Assembly (NCBI RefSeq): GCF_003935425.1
Contig: NZ_RHQN01000004.1
Coordinates: 248,001 to 312,000 of the forward strand
Length of the DNA stretch: 64,000 nucleotides
Reading direction: 5' to 3'
Origin: Pseudomonas sp. v388
GTDB lineage: Bacteria > Pseudomonadota > Gammaproteobacteria > Pseudomonadales > Pseudomonadaceae
Numbering within the stretch: position 1 is the first letter of the stretch; every line of letters starts with the position of its first letter. The notes below the pieces were generated by a model. It had not been told where the DNA came from. It worked only from the letters and a program-made list of their open reading frames with translations, and searched no databases. The position numbers and the translations under genes are program-made. Positions 27,807-36,123 of the stretch are shown one piece after another.

Positions 27807-28565
27807 TCAAACCCCACTAAACCAGTTGTACCCCTGATCCTCCCAATACCCGCCGGGGTTGTCGTTGCTGACGATGATCTCGACGATGTGCTTGGGGTTC
27901 TTGAAGCCCAGTTTGGTCGGCACCCTTACCCGCAACGGGTAGCCGTAGTCGGGTGGCAAGGCGACGTCGCCGAAGTCCAGTGCCAACAGCGTCTGCGGAT
28001 GTAGCGCTGTGGGCATGTCCAGGCTGGAATAGTAGCGGTCGGCGCATTTGAAACCGACGTATCGCGCCGTGGTATCGGCCCCGATGTATTCCAGAAAGGT
28101 CCTGAGCGGCACGCCGCCCCATTGCCCTATCGCGCTCCAGCCTTCGATGCAGATCAGCCGCGTGATATCCGTGCGTTGCGGCAACTTGCGCAGGCCTTCC
28201 AGCGTCCACGCCTGCTTGTCGCGCACCAGCCCGGAAACCGCCAGTCGATAGTCCGACAGCTCCAGTTCCGGCACGTTGTACTCGGGATAGAACGCATTGA
28301 ACGGAAACGGGTTGGTCAGCTGCGCCCTGGTATAAGTGGGCGCCAGTTTCTGACCCTTGAACAGCCAGGCCTGAACCCGATCATTCCAGCGCGACATGGC
28401 CCACAGTGCCTTGTCCACCTGATCGCCGTCCTGCAGGTTGCAGCCGGTGAGCATCGACATGGCGCCGACGGTCAGCCCGGTGCGCAGGAAATTGCGGCGC
28501 TGGATATCCACCAGCTGGCGCTGCTGCGCAGGTTCCAGATGGATGCGTTTGCGTGATTCGCTCAT
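27807..28565 (-). CDS. Tat-exported molybdopterin oxidoreductase (MsrP/sulfite-oxidase-like), putative lipoprotein
   Basis: This is a 252-residue protein. RRNFLRTG (Arg23-Arg24) is a twin-arginine signal and its hydrophobic stretch ends in LTGC, which looks like a lipobox (Cys42). The sulfite-oxidase-type Moco domain follows. The molybdenum-ligating cysteine is in RLICIEGWS, and CADRYYSSLDMPTALHPQTLLA, YGYPLRVRVPTKLGFKNPK and WEDQGYNWF are family blocks. It is related to MsrP/YedY, which repairs methionine sulfoxide in the periplasm using electrons from a membrane haem protein. Its start overlaps the cytochrome b gene by four bases. The substrate is not certain. Confidence 0.87.
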   Translation of the reverse strand: MSESRKRIHLEPAQQRQLVDIQRRNFLRTGLTVGAMSMLTGCNLQDGDQVDKALWAMSRWNDRVQAWLFKGQKLAPTYTRAQLTNPFPFNAFYPEYNVPELELSDYRLAVSGLVRDKQAWTLEGLRKLPQRTDITRLICIEGWSAIGQWGGVPLRTFLEYIGADTTARYVGFKCADRYYSSLDMPTALHPQTLLALDFGDVALPPDYGYPLRVRVPTKLGFKNPKHIVEIIVSNDNPGGYWEDQGYNWFSGV

Positions 28566-29182
28566 GACTCGATGCTTCCTTGATCCTGTACACGACGACC
28601 GCCGGTGATCATCGGCAGCAAGGTGCGCGGCACCAGCAGCACCAGTGCCAGATGGACGACGACGAACGCGCCGATGGCAGCCATCGCTGCAAAATGCACC
28701 CAACGCGCGGTGTCGAAACCGCCCATCAGGCTGGTCAGTTCCTGAAACTGCACCGGTTTCCAGATCGCCAGCCCGGACAGCACCACCAGCACACCCATCG
28801 CCAACACCAGCCAGTACATCAAGCGCTGCACCGCATTGTATTGACCGTGCACATGCACCAGCCGTAAACGCAGCGCGTCGAGGGCGTCACGTTTGACTTG
28901 GGCAGGCCGCACCGGCAGCAGGTCGCGACGAAAATGCCGACTGAACACGCCGTACAGCACGTAAACCAGGCCATTGATGACCAGCAGCCACATGACCGCG
29001 AAATGCCAGGCGATGGAACCGCCCAGCCAGCCGCCGAGGGTCAGTGCCTTGGGAAAAGTGAATGGCAGCAGGGGTGAGGCGTTGTAGATGCCCCAGCCGC
29101 TCAGAAACATGCAGACCATGCCCACCGCGTTGACCCAGTGGGTCAGGCGCACGGGCCAGGGATGAATCGGGCGGGTTTTCAT
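28562..29182 (-). CDS. Cytochrome b561-type membrane haem protein, electron donor partner
   Basis: The protein is 206 residues from the ATG at 29182. It has four to five membrane helices with haem-ligand histidines in RLTHWVNAVGMV (first helix), SIAWHFAVMWLLVINGLVYVLYG and ARWVHFAAMAAIGAFVVVH. This is the cytochrome b/b6 (Ni-Fe hydrogenase b-type/b561) domain. A gene overlap with the molybdopterin lipoprotein shows they work together. The cytochrome would pass quinol electrons to the periplasmic Moco enzyme, replacing MsrQ of the E. coli system. Confidence 0.88.
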   Translation of the reverse strand: MKTRPIHPWPVRLTHWVNAVGMVCMFLSGWGIYNASPLLPFTFPKALTLGGWLGGSIAWHFAVMWLLVINGLVYVLYGVFSRHFRRDLLPVRPAQVKRDALDALRLRLVHVHGQYNAVQRLMYWLVLAMGVLVVLSGLAIWKPVQFQELTSLMGGFDTARWVHFAAMAAIGAFVVVHLALVLLVPRTLLPMITGGRRVQDQGSIES

Positions 29183-29250
29183 GGTGAAGATCCCGAATGA
29201 TGGACGAGGCCAGACGCAGGCCCGGCGCAAACCGGGCCGCGCCATGCGGG

Positions 29251-29856
29251 TTACATCGGTGGCGTGAAACCATCCTTGCCGACCGCGACGCCGCGTGCGG
29301 ATTTGCCGTCATCGGCCGGGAACAGCACGACTTTGGCACCGGCTTTCAGCGCGCTGCGCTGGCCCGGTTCCACGTAGGCGATCGGTACATCTTCAGGCAC
29401 GACCAACTGCTTTTCGCCGCCGTTGTACTGCACGGTCAAGGTGCGGCCGTTGGCCTTGGACAGCTTGCCCACGGTGCCGTTGGTCATGGTGCCGGTGCTG
29501 CCGTCGGCGTTTTCCCAGCCGTAGTGCCCTTCGCCGCTGCCCTTGAGGCTGGCTTCGAACACCGTCACTTCCAGCGCTTTCAAAGTGCCGTCTGCCTGGG
29601 GAATGGCGGCCGAACCGACGAAGCTGTCGGCCTTGATGGTGTCCAGCTCCGCCTTGGAGACCAGGCGGATGCCGGTCTTGTCGGTCAGCTGAATGCTCTG
29701 GTGCTGGCCGGCCCGGGTGGTGAAGTTCAGGGTGTCGGCTTGCAGGCTGTCGACGGTGCCGCGCATCGGCTTGACCACCGGCAGATCGGCGGCCTGGGTC
29801 ATGACGGCGGCGCTGAGCAGAAGCAGGCCGAAGGTGGTGGACAGTGCAGTCTTCAT
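29251..29856 (-). CDS. Exported two-domain beta-rich protein of unknown function
   Basis: The 201-residue precursor has a signal peptide cleaved after TQA. The mature part contains two similar beta-rich units. The first (about 30-100) begins MRGTVDSLQADTLNFTT and has QLTDKTGIRLV, IKADSFVGSAAI and DGTLKALEV. The second (about 125-195) begins NGTVGKLSKANGRTLTV and has VPEDVPIAYV, LKAGAKVVLF and DGKSARGVAV. The pattern is similar to DUF5666-type OB-like domains. I do not recognise a characterised homologue. It is the promoter-proximal gene ahead of the cytochrome b and Moco genes (68 bases apart), divergent from the two-component system. Confidence 0.75.
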   Translation of the reverse strand: MKTALSTTFGLLLLSAAVMTQAADLPVVKPMRGTVDSLQADTLNFTTRAGQHQSIQLTDKTGIRLVSKAELDTIKADSFVGSAAIPQADGTLKALEVTVFEASLKGSGEGHYGWENADGSTGTMTNGTVGKLSKANGRTLTVQYNGGEKQLVVPEDVPIAYVEPGQRSALKAGAKVVLFPADDGKSARGVAVGKDGFTPPM

Positions 29857-30075
29857 CGGTGGTTCCTTGTATTGAAGGCATTTCGAGGAGAACGACACCC
29901 ATGCTCGACCCGTCACCGGTACTGGAAAATGACCTGCCGATGACATTTTTGTCATTCGCGACCGCGCCGGATCAATGACAAAAATGTCACCGACGCGGGC
30001 GCCTCAGTTCGCTAGACTCTCGGTCCGGCGCCCCGCGGCGCCCCTCTGACCCGCATCCATCTGGCGAAGCCCGGC
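29857..30075. promoter_or_regulatory. Divergent control region with twin CusR/HprR-like palindromes
   Basis: TGACATTTTTGTCA (29941-29954) and its exact reverse complement TGACAAAAATGTCA (29976-29989) lie 35 bases apart, centre to centre, between the divergent operon and the response regulator gene. Each matches the TGACA-N4-TGTCA core of the CusR/HprR boxes of enteric bacteria, which are bound by regulators of the same family as the one encoded at 30076. They are very probably the binding sites of that regulator. Confidence 0.75.
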
Positions 30076-30771
30076 ATGCATATCCTGTTGATCGAAGACG
30101 ACACCAAGACCGGCGAGTACCTGAAAAAGGGCCTCGGCGAATCCGGCTATCAGGTCGACTGGGCCACCCACGGCGCCGACGGCCTGCACATGGCCCTGGA
30201 AAACCGCTACGACCTGATCGTGCTGGACGTGATGCTGCCCGGCATCGACGGCTGGCAGATCATCGAAGTGCTGCGCGCCAAACAGGATGTGCCGGTGCTG
30301 TTCCTGACCGCCCGTGACCAGTTGCAGGACCGGATTCGCGGTCTGGAACTGGGCGCCGATGATTATCTGGTCAAGCCGTTCTCGTTCACCGAGCTGCTGC
30401 TGCGCATTCGCACCATCCTGCGCCGGGGCGTGGTGCGCGAGGCGGATCACTTTCATCTGGCGGATCTGGAACTGGATCTGCTGCGCCGTCGGGTGACCCG
30501 CCAGCAGCAAGTGATCGTGCTGACCAACAAGGAATTTGCCCTGCTGCATCTGTTGCTGCGCCGCGAAGGCGATGTGCTGTCCAGGGCGCAGATCGCCTCG
30601 GAAGTCTGGGATATGAATTTCGACAGCGACACCAACGTGGTCGACGTCGCCATCAAGCGCCTGCGCAGCAAAGTCGACCTGCCCTACCCGGTCAAACTCA
30701 TCCATACCGTGCGCGGCATCGGTTACGTGTGCGAGGTTCGGCCATGCGCGCCCGACGCCAGCCTTCCCTGA
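30076..30771 (+). CDS. OmpR-family response regulator, heavy-metal/oxidative-stress type
   Basis: This 231-residue regulator has a receiver domain with phospho-acceptor Asp51 in [12 protein letters not shown], a conserved lysine in [10 protein letters not shown], and a C-terminal winged helix (about 128-222) with [17 protein letters not shown] and [13 protein letters not shown]. The sequence is of the CusR/CopR/HprR subgroup. The partner kinase overlaps its 3' end by 28 bases. The paired palindromes upstream match the known binding core of this subgroup, so it likely controls both itself and the divergent redox operon. Confidence 0.9.
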   Translation: MHILLIEDDTKTGEYLKKGLGESGYQVDWATHGADGLHMALENRYDLIVLDVMLPGIDGWQIIEVLRAKQDVPVLFLTARDQLQDRIRGLELGADDYLVKPFSFTELLLRIRTILRRGVVREADHFHLADLELDLLRRRVTRQQQVIVLTNKEFALLHLLLRREGDVLSRAQIASEVWDMNFDSDTNVVDVAIKRLRSKVDLPYPVKLIHTVRGIGYVCEVRPCAPDASLP

Positions 30772-32135
30772 CCCTGCGCTCGACGCTGGCCTTCGCCCTG
30801 GTGGCGATGTTCACCGTCGGCGGCGCGGGCCTTTATCTGTATCGGGCGATGGAACAGACGGTGATGCAGCGCAGCGACCACGCGGTGCTGGCGCGGCTGG
30901 ACCATTTCCGCAAACTGCTGCGCTACGACCTGACTCTGGACAACCTGCAGAGCAGCCCGCAGCTGTTCGAGAACATGCTCGACAGTGAAGATGACATCTT
31001 CATCATCGGCGAGCCGGGCAAGCCTGCGGTGATTTCGGTCAACCCGTTGCACGCGCCGTTGCCCGAACTGCCCACGGTCGCCCAGGACCAGGCGTTGAAA
31101 GTCCAGGACCTGCGCAGCGGCGCCAGCCTGCAGGGCGTTCCGTTGCGGGCCGCCGCCGTGGAAGTGATGTCCGGCGGCATGCAGGTGCGCTTGCAGGCCG
31201 CACACCTGATGGTCAAGGAAACGGCCATGCTCGCCGGCCTGCGCCAGAAGATCTATGCCGCCGTGGCACTGGCCTTCGTCATCACCGCGCTGTTGGGCTA
31301 CGTGCTGTTGCGCCGCGGGCTACGGCCGCTGCACCGAATGGCCGCCCACGCCGCCGCGATCACCCCGGCCAGCCTGCATACCCGTCTGGACAGCCGGGAC
31401 GCGCCGGTGGAGCTGCAACCATTGGGTGAAGCGTTCAACGCGATGCTGGATCGGCTGGATGACGGTTATCGGCGCCTGACGCAGTTCTCCGCCGACCTGG
31501 CCCATGAAATCCGCACCCCGGTCGGCTCGTTGATGGGCCATTGCCAGGTCGCGTTGCGCCAGAACCGCAGCGCCGACGAGTACCAAGCGCTGCTGGCCTC
31601 CAACCTGGAAGAACTGGAGCGCATTTCCCGGCTGGTGGAAAGCATCCTGTTTCTGGCCCGCGCCGACGACCCAAAGGCGGTGCTGGAGCGCAAACCGCTG
31701 GACATGCATGACGAGCTGCAACGGGTAGCGGGCTATTTCGAGGGGTTGGCCGACGAGCGCGGACTGCTGTTGCACGCTGATGGCCAAGACACGCTGCTCG
31801 CCGAGCCGATCCTGCTACGGCGCGCCTTGAGCAATCTGGTCGCCAATGCAATTCGTTACGCCGATGAAGGCAGCGAAATTCACATGCGGGTCAGCCGGGT
31901 CGACGGCAGCTGTCGCCTGGAAGTGGAAAACCAGGGGCCGGAGCTGCCCCAGGCCAGTCTCGACCGACTGTGCGACCGATTCTATCGAGGCGACCCCTCC
32001 CGCCATCAGCGCTCCGATTCCAACGGCCTGGGCCTGGCCATCGTCGCGGCGATCATGCAACTGCATGGCGGGCGGGTCGAAGTCACGCAACCGGTGCGCG
32101 GGCAGATCCGCTTCAGCCTGATCTTCCCGCGCTGA
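30744..32135 (+). CDS. Heavy-metal-type sensor histidine kinase
   Basis: The protein is 463 residues from the ATG at 30744, with GAGG upstream. TM1 (about 12-34), a periplasmic sensor of about 130 residues and TM2 (about 168-188) precede a HAMP domain ([15 protein letters not shown]). The phospho-His is in [17 protein letters not shown]. The ATPase boxes are [10 protein letters not shown] and [17 protein letters not shown]. It belongs to the CusS/IrlS/HprS kinase family. The signal may be a metal such as copper or an oxidant; the divergent methionine-sulfoxide-reductase-like operon favours an oxidant, but this is inference. Confidence 0.9.
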   Translation: MRARRQPSLTLRSTLAFALVAMFTVGGAGLYLYRAMEQTVMQRSDHAVLARLDHFRKLLRYDLTLDNLQSSPQLFENMLDSEDDIFIIGEPGKPAVISVNPLHAPLPELPTVAQDQALKVQDLRSGASLQGVPLRAAAVEVMSGGMQVRLQAAHLMVKETAMLAGLRQKIYAAVALAFVITALLGYVLLRRGLRPLHRMAAHAAAITPASLHTRLDSRDAPVELQPLGEAFNAMLDRLDDGYRRLTQFSADLAHEIRTPVGSLMGHCQVALRQNRSADEYQALLASNLEELERISRLVESILFLARADDPKAVLERKPLDMHDELQRVAGYFEGLADERGLLLHADGQDTLLAEPILLRRALSNLVANAIRYADEGSEIHMRVSRVDGSCRLEVENQGPELPQASLDRLCDRFYRGDPSRHQRSDSNGLGLAIVAAIMQLHGGRVEVTQPVRGQIRFSLIFPR

Positions 32136-32152
32136 CCATCCGCAAGCCGGGC

Positions 32153-32821
32153 TCAGGCCTTCTTGTCGTGGTTGATGGTCAGTTTGTAGAAGGTCGCCGC
32201 GCCGCCTTCGGTGGCGTAGCCGGTGTTGTCCTGGGTGTACACGCCGGCCTTGAAGTACAGCAAACGGGTGCTCCAGGCCGAATCCAGCTTCACATTCCAT
32301 ACCGAATCATAGGCATTGACCGACAGGTTCCCGGCCGGCGTCAGGTGAATGCTGTAGCTGAAGCGCTCGTTCATCGGCACGCCCTGGGCCACGGTGATCA
32401 CCTCGATTTCAGCATCCGGGCTGCGGCGCAGTTTGGCGACGATGTTGCCGGTCTTGAGCTTTTCCTTGTACTGGTACTCGACTTTGAGCAATGGCTCGGT
32501 GCTTTGGAACGCGTGGATCTGACCGATCACGATCTTGCCGCTCGACGGCACCTGATTCACGGTCAAGGCCGCGCGCAGAAAGTTGTCGGCCTGCGGGTAG
32601 GTCCAGTTGTTGGCGCGGCCGTCGGGCGTGGTCTCACGCAGCTCGGTGCGCGGGAACTTGGCATTGTCGGTGGTGGAACCGGTCACCGGCGCCCAGAAGA
32701 ACAACGTGTTGCCGGACTTGAAGTAACCGTCCTGGTAACCGCTGACCAATTGTTGAGTGGCGATAGTGGCGGCTGGGATTCCGACGGGTACGGAAAGGTT
32801 CCAGGTGGCGAGGTCGATCAT
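32153..32821 (-). CDS. Polysaccharide lyase family 7 (alginate lyase)
   Basis: The protein is 222 residues from the ATG at 32821. The three active-site blocks of PL7 are complete: RTELRE (about 59-64), QIHA (about 99-102) and YFKAGVYTQ (about 187-195). PL7 enzymes cleave alginate by beta-elimination. No signal peptide is visible at this start. A longer frame back to 33058 does not offer a good one either. A short, leaderless PL7 enzyme is known in P. aeruginosa, so the length fits. It is convergent with the sensor kinase gene, 17 bases apart. Confidence 0.9.
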   Translation of the reverse strand: MIDLATWNLSVPVGIPAATIATQQLVSGYQDGYFKSGNTLFFWAPVTGSTTDNAKFPRTELRETTPDGRANNWTYPQADNFLRAALTVNQVPSSGKIVIGQIHAFQSTEPLLKVEYQYKEKLKTGNIVAKLRRSPDAEIEVITVAQGVPMNERFSYSIHLTPAGNLSVNAYDSVWNVKLDSAWSTRLLYFKAGVYTQDNTGYATEGGAATFYKLTINHDKKA

Positions 32822-33365
32822 GGTATGGCTCGCAAGGCACCCTTTGGCGCCGACAGATGGCTCTAAAACGGGGCATTGAGCACCCGTTGGATTCATCATC
32901 GCTATCGGCAGTATTGAACGTTTTTTAAACAGCTGCCCGGGCGAGCAGCCGTCAAGGATCAGTCGAAAAAGCGTCAAAGCCACTATTTTGATATCAGAAA
33001 ACCCACTCCTCCGAATGGATAGGAAAATGACCGGAGAACCGGTTCCTGTGCCCTGCACGCCATAAGACTGGCGTCATTTTTTTGAACGACGCGTAGTTCA
33101 ATTCTCAAAATTGATACAGAAATACCGACGAACGGTAACGAATTAGTTCTTTTTCACCTGAACTTTTCCCATCTCGCAGTGCCGGGTCGACCTTTCGTCG
33201 CCGTGGCATCCCGTTGTCCGCTCTGCTCCGCGGTCCGGCGTCGCAGCCGGCAATTTCCGGTTGACCGAAAGACTTTGTTACAGGATATTATAGTTAGCAA
33301 GCTACTAATGTCGCGGCTAACAATATGGCTGCGAACTAAATACCCTTCATACCCGGTTGTTTTTC
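32822..33365. promoter_or_regulatory. Divergent region between the alginate lyase and marR genes, with a candidate MarR operator
   Basis: This 544-base AT-richer region has no convincing gene. Near its right end TTGACC (33261-33266) and TATTAT (33286-33291) form a plausible promoter. The near-palindrome TAGTTAGCAAGCTACTAA (33291-33308) with core TAGCAAGCTA sits at the expected transcription start, and a further GCTAAC half lies at 33316-33321. This is a good candidate for autoregulation by the MarR protein. A separate perfect palindrome GAACCGGTTC lies at 33036-33045 on the lyase side. Confidence 0.55.
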
Positions 33366-33809
33366 ATGTCCCTGGAATCACTTCACCGAGCCGTCAGCAG
33401 TGCGATGGTGGCTGCGTCCCGTCACTGGCGGCGCAGTTGCCAGGCCACGCTGGTGACCTATGGCATTTCCGAAGCCTGCGCCGGGCCGCTGCTGGCCATC
33501 GCTCGCCTGGGCGACGGCGTCCATCAGGTGAAAGTTGCTCAGGCCGCCGGTATGGAAAGCCCGACTCTGGTGCGCTTGCTCGATCAGCTGTGTGCCGCCG
33601 GCATCGTCTGCCGCACCGAAGATCCCAATGACCGTCGCGCCAAGGCCCTGAGTCTGACCGAACACGGCCGGACGCTGGCATCGTCCATCGAAGGCGAACT
33701 GACGCGCCTGCGCGCCCATGCCCTGAAGGGCATCGACCAGGCCGATCTGGAAGCGACCTTGCGGGTATTCCAGGCTTTCAGCGATTTGTCCGGCGAGGCG
33801 CAGTCGTGA
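33366..33809 (+). CDS. MarR-family transcriptional regulator
   Basis: This is a 147-residue regulator. The ATG at 33366 lacks a strong ribosome-binding site; a TTG nine bases earlier (33357) is in frame. The winged-helix core reads VAQAAGMESPTLVRLLDQLCAAGIVCR followed by the wing DPNDRRAKALSLTEHG, as in MarR/SlyA proteins. It heads an operon with FUSC, DUF1656, HlyD and outer-membrane factor genes and probably represses it until an aromatic or phenolic ligand binds. Its stop codon overlaps the next start. Confidence 0.88.
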   Translation: MSLESLHRAVSSAMVAASRHWRRSCQATLVTYGISEACAGPLLAIARLGDGVHQVKVAQAAGMESPTLVRLLDQLCAAGIVCRTEDPNDRRAKALSLTEHGRTLASSIEGELTRLRAHALKGIDQADLEATLRVFQAFSDLSGEAQS

Positions 33810-35917
33810 GCCTTGCCCTGAAAAACCTGGCCGTGAAAGGTTTCTTCGACGGCGTGCCGCCTGCTCGGGACTGGTTCTACGGGGTGCGCACCTTCGGCGC
33901 CTCGATGCTGGCGCTGTACATCGCGCTGCTGATGGAAATGCCGCGGCCTTACTGGGCGATGGCGACCGTCTATATCGTTTCCAGCCCCTTTGTCGGCCCC
34001 ACCAGTTCCAAGGCGTTGTACCGCGTGGTCGGAACCCTGGCCGGCGCGGTGGCGTCGGTGTTGCTGGTGCCGCTGTTCGTGCAGACGCCGCTGTTGCTGG
34101 CGGTGGTCATCGGCCTGTGGACCGGCACTTTACTGTTTCTGTCGCTGCACCTGCGCACCGCCAACAGCTACGCGCTGATGCTGGCCGGTTACACCATGCC
34201 GCTGATTTCCCTGCCGGTGGTGGACAACCCGCAAGCGGTGTTCGAAGTGGCGGTGTCGCGCACCGAGGAAATCTTTCTCGGCATTCTCTGTGCGGCGGTG
34301 GTGGGTTCGATGTTCTGGCCCCGGCGCCTGGCGCCGGTGTTCCAGGCCACAACCGAAAAATGGTTCAACGATGCCGCAGCCTACAGTGAGCGGTTTCTGG
34401 GCCGCAATTTCGCAGCCGAAGAAGTCGGTGCGCTGCGCAACTCGATGGTCGCCAGCTTCAACTCGCTGGAAATGATGATCGGCCAGCTCAGTCACGAAGG
34501 CACCCGCAGGCAGACCGTGCGCAATGCCCATGAACTGCGCGGGCGCATGATCCACCTGTTGCCGGTCATCGATGCACTCGACGACGCACTCTGGGCGCTG
34601 GAACGCCGACCCCCTGCCCTGCTCGCCAGCCTCTCGCCGTTGCTCATGCAGGCACGGGAATGGCTGGAAAGCACGGCCGACGGGCCGCAACTGGACCGCT
34701 GGCAACTGCTGCACCGGGAAATGCAGCGCCTGCAACCGGACTCCGCCGCCCTGGACGACCGCGATCAATTGCTGCTGTCCAATACCCTGTTCCGCCTGGG
34801 TGAATGGATCGACCTGTGGCTCGATTGCCGGACCCTGCAATACGCCATCACGACCGACGACCCATCCCAATGGCGCGCGGTGTACCGGCACTGGCGGCTG
34901 GGCCGGCTGACACCGTTCCTGGACCGCGGGCTGATGCTGTATTCGGTCATTTCCAGCGTGCTGGCCATTATCGTCGCTTCGGTGCTGTGGATTCTGCTGG
35001 GCTGGAAGGACGGCGCCAGCGCGGTGGCTCTGGCGGCAGTGTCGTGCAGTTTCTTTGCGGCCATGGATGACCCGGCGCCGCAGATCTATCGGTTCTTCTT
35101 CTGGACCATGCTGTCGGTGGTGTTCGCCAGCCTGTACCTGTTCGTGGTGCTGCCCAATCTGCACGACTTCCCGATGCTGGTGCTGGCTTTCGCCGTGCCG
35201 TTCATTTGCGTCGGCACCCTGACCGTCCAGCCGCGCTTCTTCCTCGGCACCTTGTTGACCATCGTCAACACCTCGTCCTTCATCAGCATCCAGAGTGCCT
35301 ACGACGCCGACTTCCTGAATTTCCTCAACTCCAACCTGGCTGGCCCTGCCGGCTTGTTGTTCGCCTTTATCTGGACTTTGGTGTTGCGCCCGTTCGGCGT
35401 GGAGCTGGCGGCCAAGCGCCTGACCCGCTTCAGTTGGCGCGACATTGCCAGCCTCAGCGACAACGCGACCCTGGCCGAGCATCGCCGGTTAGGCGTACAG
35501 ATGCTCGACCGCCTGATGCAGCAGTTGCCACGCCTGACCCTCACCAAACAGGACACCAACATCGCCCTGCGCGAACTGCGGGTGGCCCTGAACATGCTGG
35601 ACCTGCTGGCCTACACGCCACGTGCGGCATCAGGTGCTCAGGCGCTGCTGCGGCAGGTGGTGGAGGAAGTCGGGAGCTATTTCCGCGCCTGCTTGAAGGC
35701 CGGCGAACGCGCTCCGGCGCCCAAAGCCCTGCTGATGACCATGGACCGCGCCCGCCGCGCCTTGACCGCTCAGGACATGGGCGACGATCCGGCGCGCCTG
35801 CATTTACTGCATGCCCTGAGCGGCCTGCGTCTGGCGCTGCTGCCGGGTGTGGAGATCGTCGCCGCCGGTGAAACCACAGAACCACTGCCCCACGGGCTGG
35901 ATGGAGCCCCGTTATGA
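33806..35917 (+). CDS. FUSC-family (AaeB-like) efflux transporter
   Basis: The 703-residue inner-membrane protein begins at a GTG that overlaps the marR stop. It has two clusters of about five to six helices each (about 30-170 and 385-525), separated and followed by cytoplasmic segments. This is the FUSC layout seen in AaeB, the p-hydroxybenzoic acid efflux pump. The opening DWFYGVRTFGASMLALYIALLMEMPRPYWAM with PYWA is typical. It would pump aromatic acids or similar compounds with the adaptor and outer-membrane factor encoded downstream. Confidence 0.9.
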   Translation: MSLALKNLAVKGFFDGVPPARDWFYGVRTFGASMLALYIALLMEMPRPYWAMATVYIVSSPFVGPTSSKALYRVVGTLAGAVASVLLVPLFVQTPLLLAVVIGLWTGTLLFLSLHLRTANSYALMLAGYTMPLISLPVVDNPQAVFEVAVSRTEEIFLGILCAAVVGSMFWPRRLAPVFQATTEKWFNDAAAYSERFLGRNFAAEEVGALRNSMVASFNSLEMMIGQLSHEGTRRQTVRNAHELRGRMIHLLPVIDALDDALWALERRPPALLASLSPLLMQAREWLESTADGPQLDRWQLLHREMQRLQPDSAALDDRDQLLLSNTLFRLGEWIDLWLDCRTLQYAITTDDPSQWRAVYRHWRLGRLTPFLDRGLMLYSVISSVLAIIVASVLWILLGWKDGASAVALAAVSCSFFAAMDDPAPQIYRFFFWTMLSVVFASLYLFVVLPNLHDFPMLVLAFAVPFICVGTLTVQPRFFLGTLLTIVNTSSFISIQSAYDADFLNFLNSNLAGPAGLLFAFIWTLVLRPFGVELAAKRLTRFSWRDIASLSDNATLAEHRRLGVQMLDRLMQQLPRLTLTKQDTNIALRELRVALNMLDLLAYTPRAASGAQALLRQVVEEVGSYFRACLKAGERAPAPKALLMTMDRARRALTAQDMGDDPARLHLLHALSGLRLALLPGVEIVAAGETTEPLPHGLDGAPL

Positions 35918-36123
35918 TCGGTGACCTGGATATCAGCGGCATCTTCATCCCCACCTTTCTGGCACTGATGGGCTTTGCCTATGTGCTGTTTCTCGGCGTG
36001 CATGCCGTGCTGTCGCGCGCTCATTTCTACCGCCTGGTCTGGCACCGGGCTTTGTTCAACGTAGGTCTATACGCTTTGCTCCTCGGCGCCGTGGATACTC
36101 TCAGTCGATACCTGATGACATGA
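35914..36123 (+). CDS. DUF1656 small membrane protein (AaeX-like)
   Basis: The 69-residue protein has two membrane helices. It is a DUF1656/AaeX-type companion of FUSC efflux systems, with the opening DLDISGIFIPTFLALMGFAYVL and RLVWHRALFNVGLYALLLGA near the end. It overlaps the neighbours on both sides by four bases (ATGA), so translation of the operon is coupled. The role of this protein in the pump is unknown. Confidence 0.88.
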   Translation: MIGDLDISGIFIPTFLALMGFAYVLFLGVHAVLSRAHFYRLVWHRALFNVGLYALLLGAVDTLSRYLMT

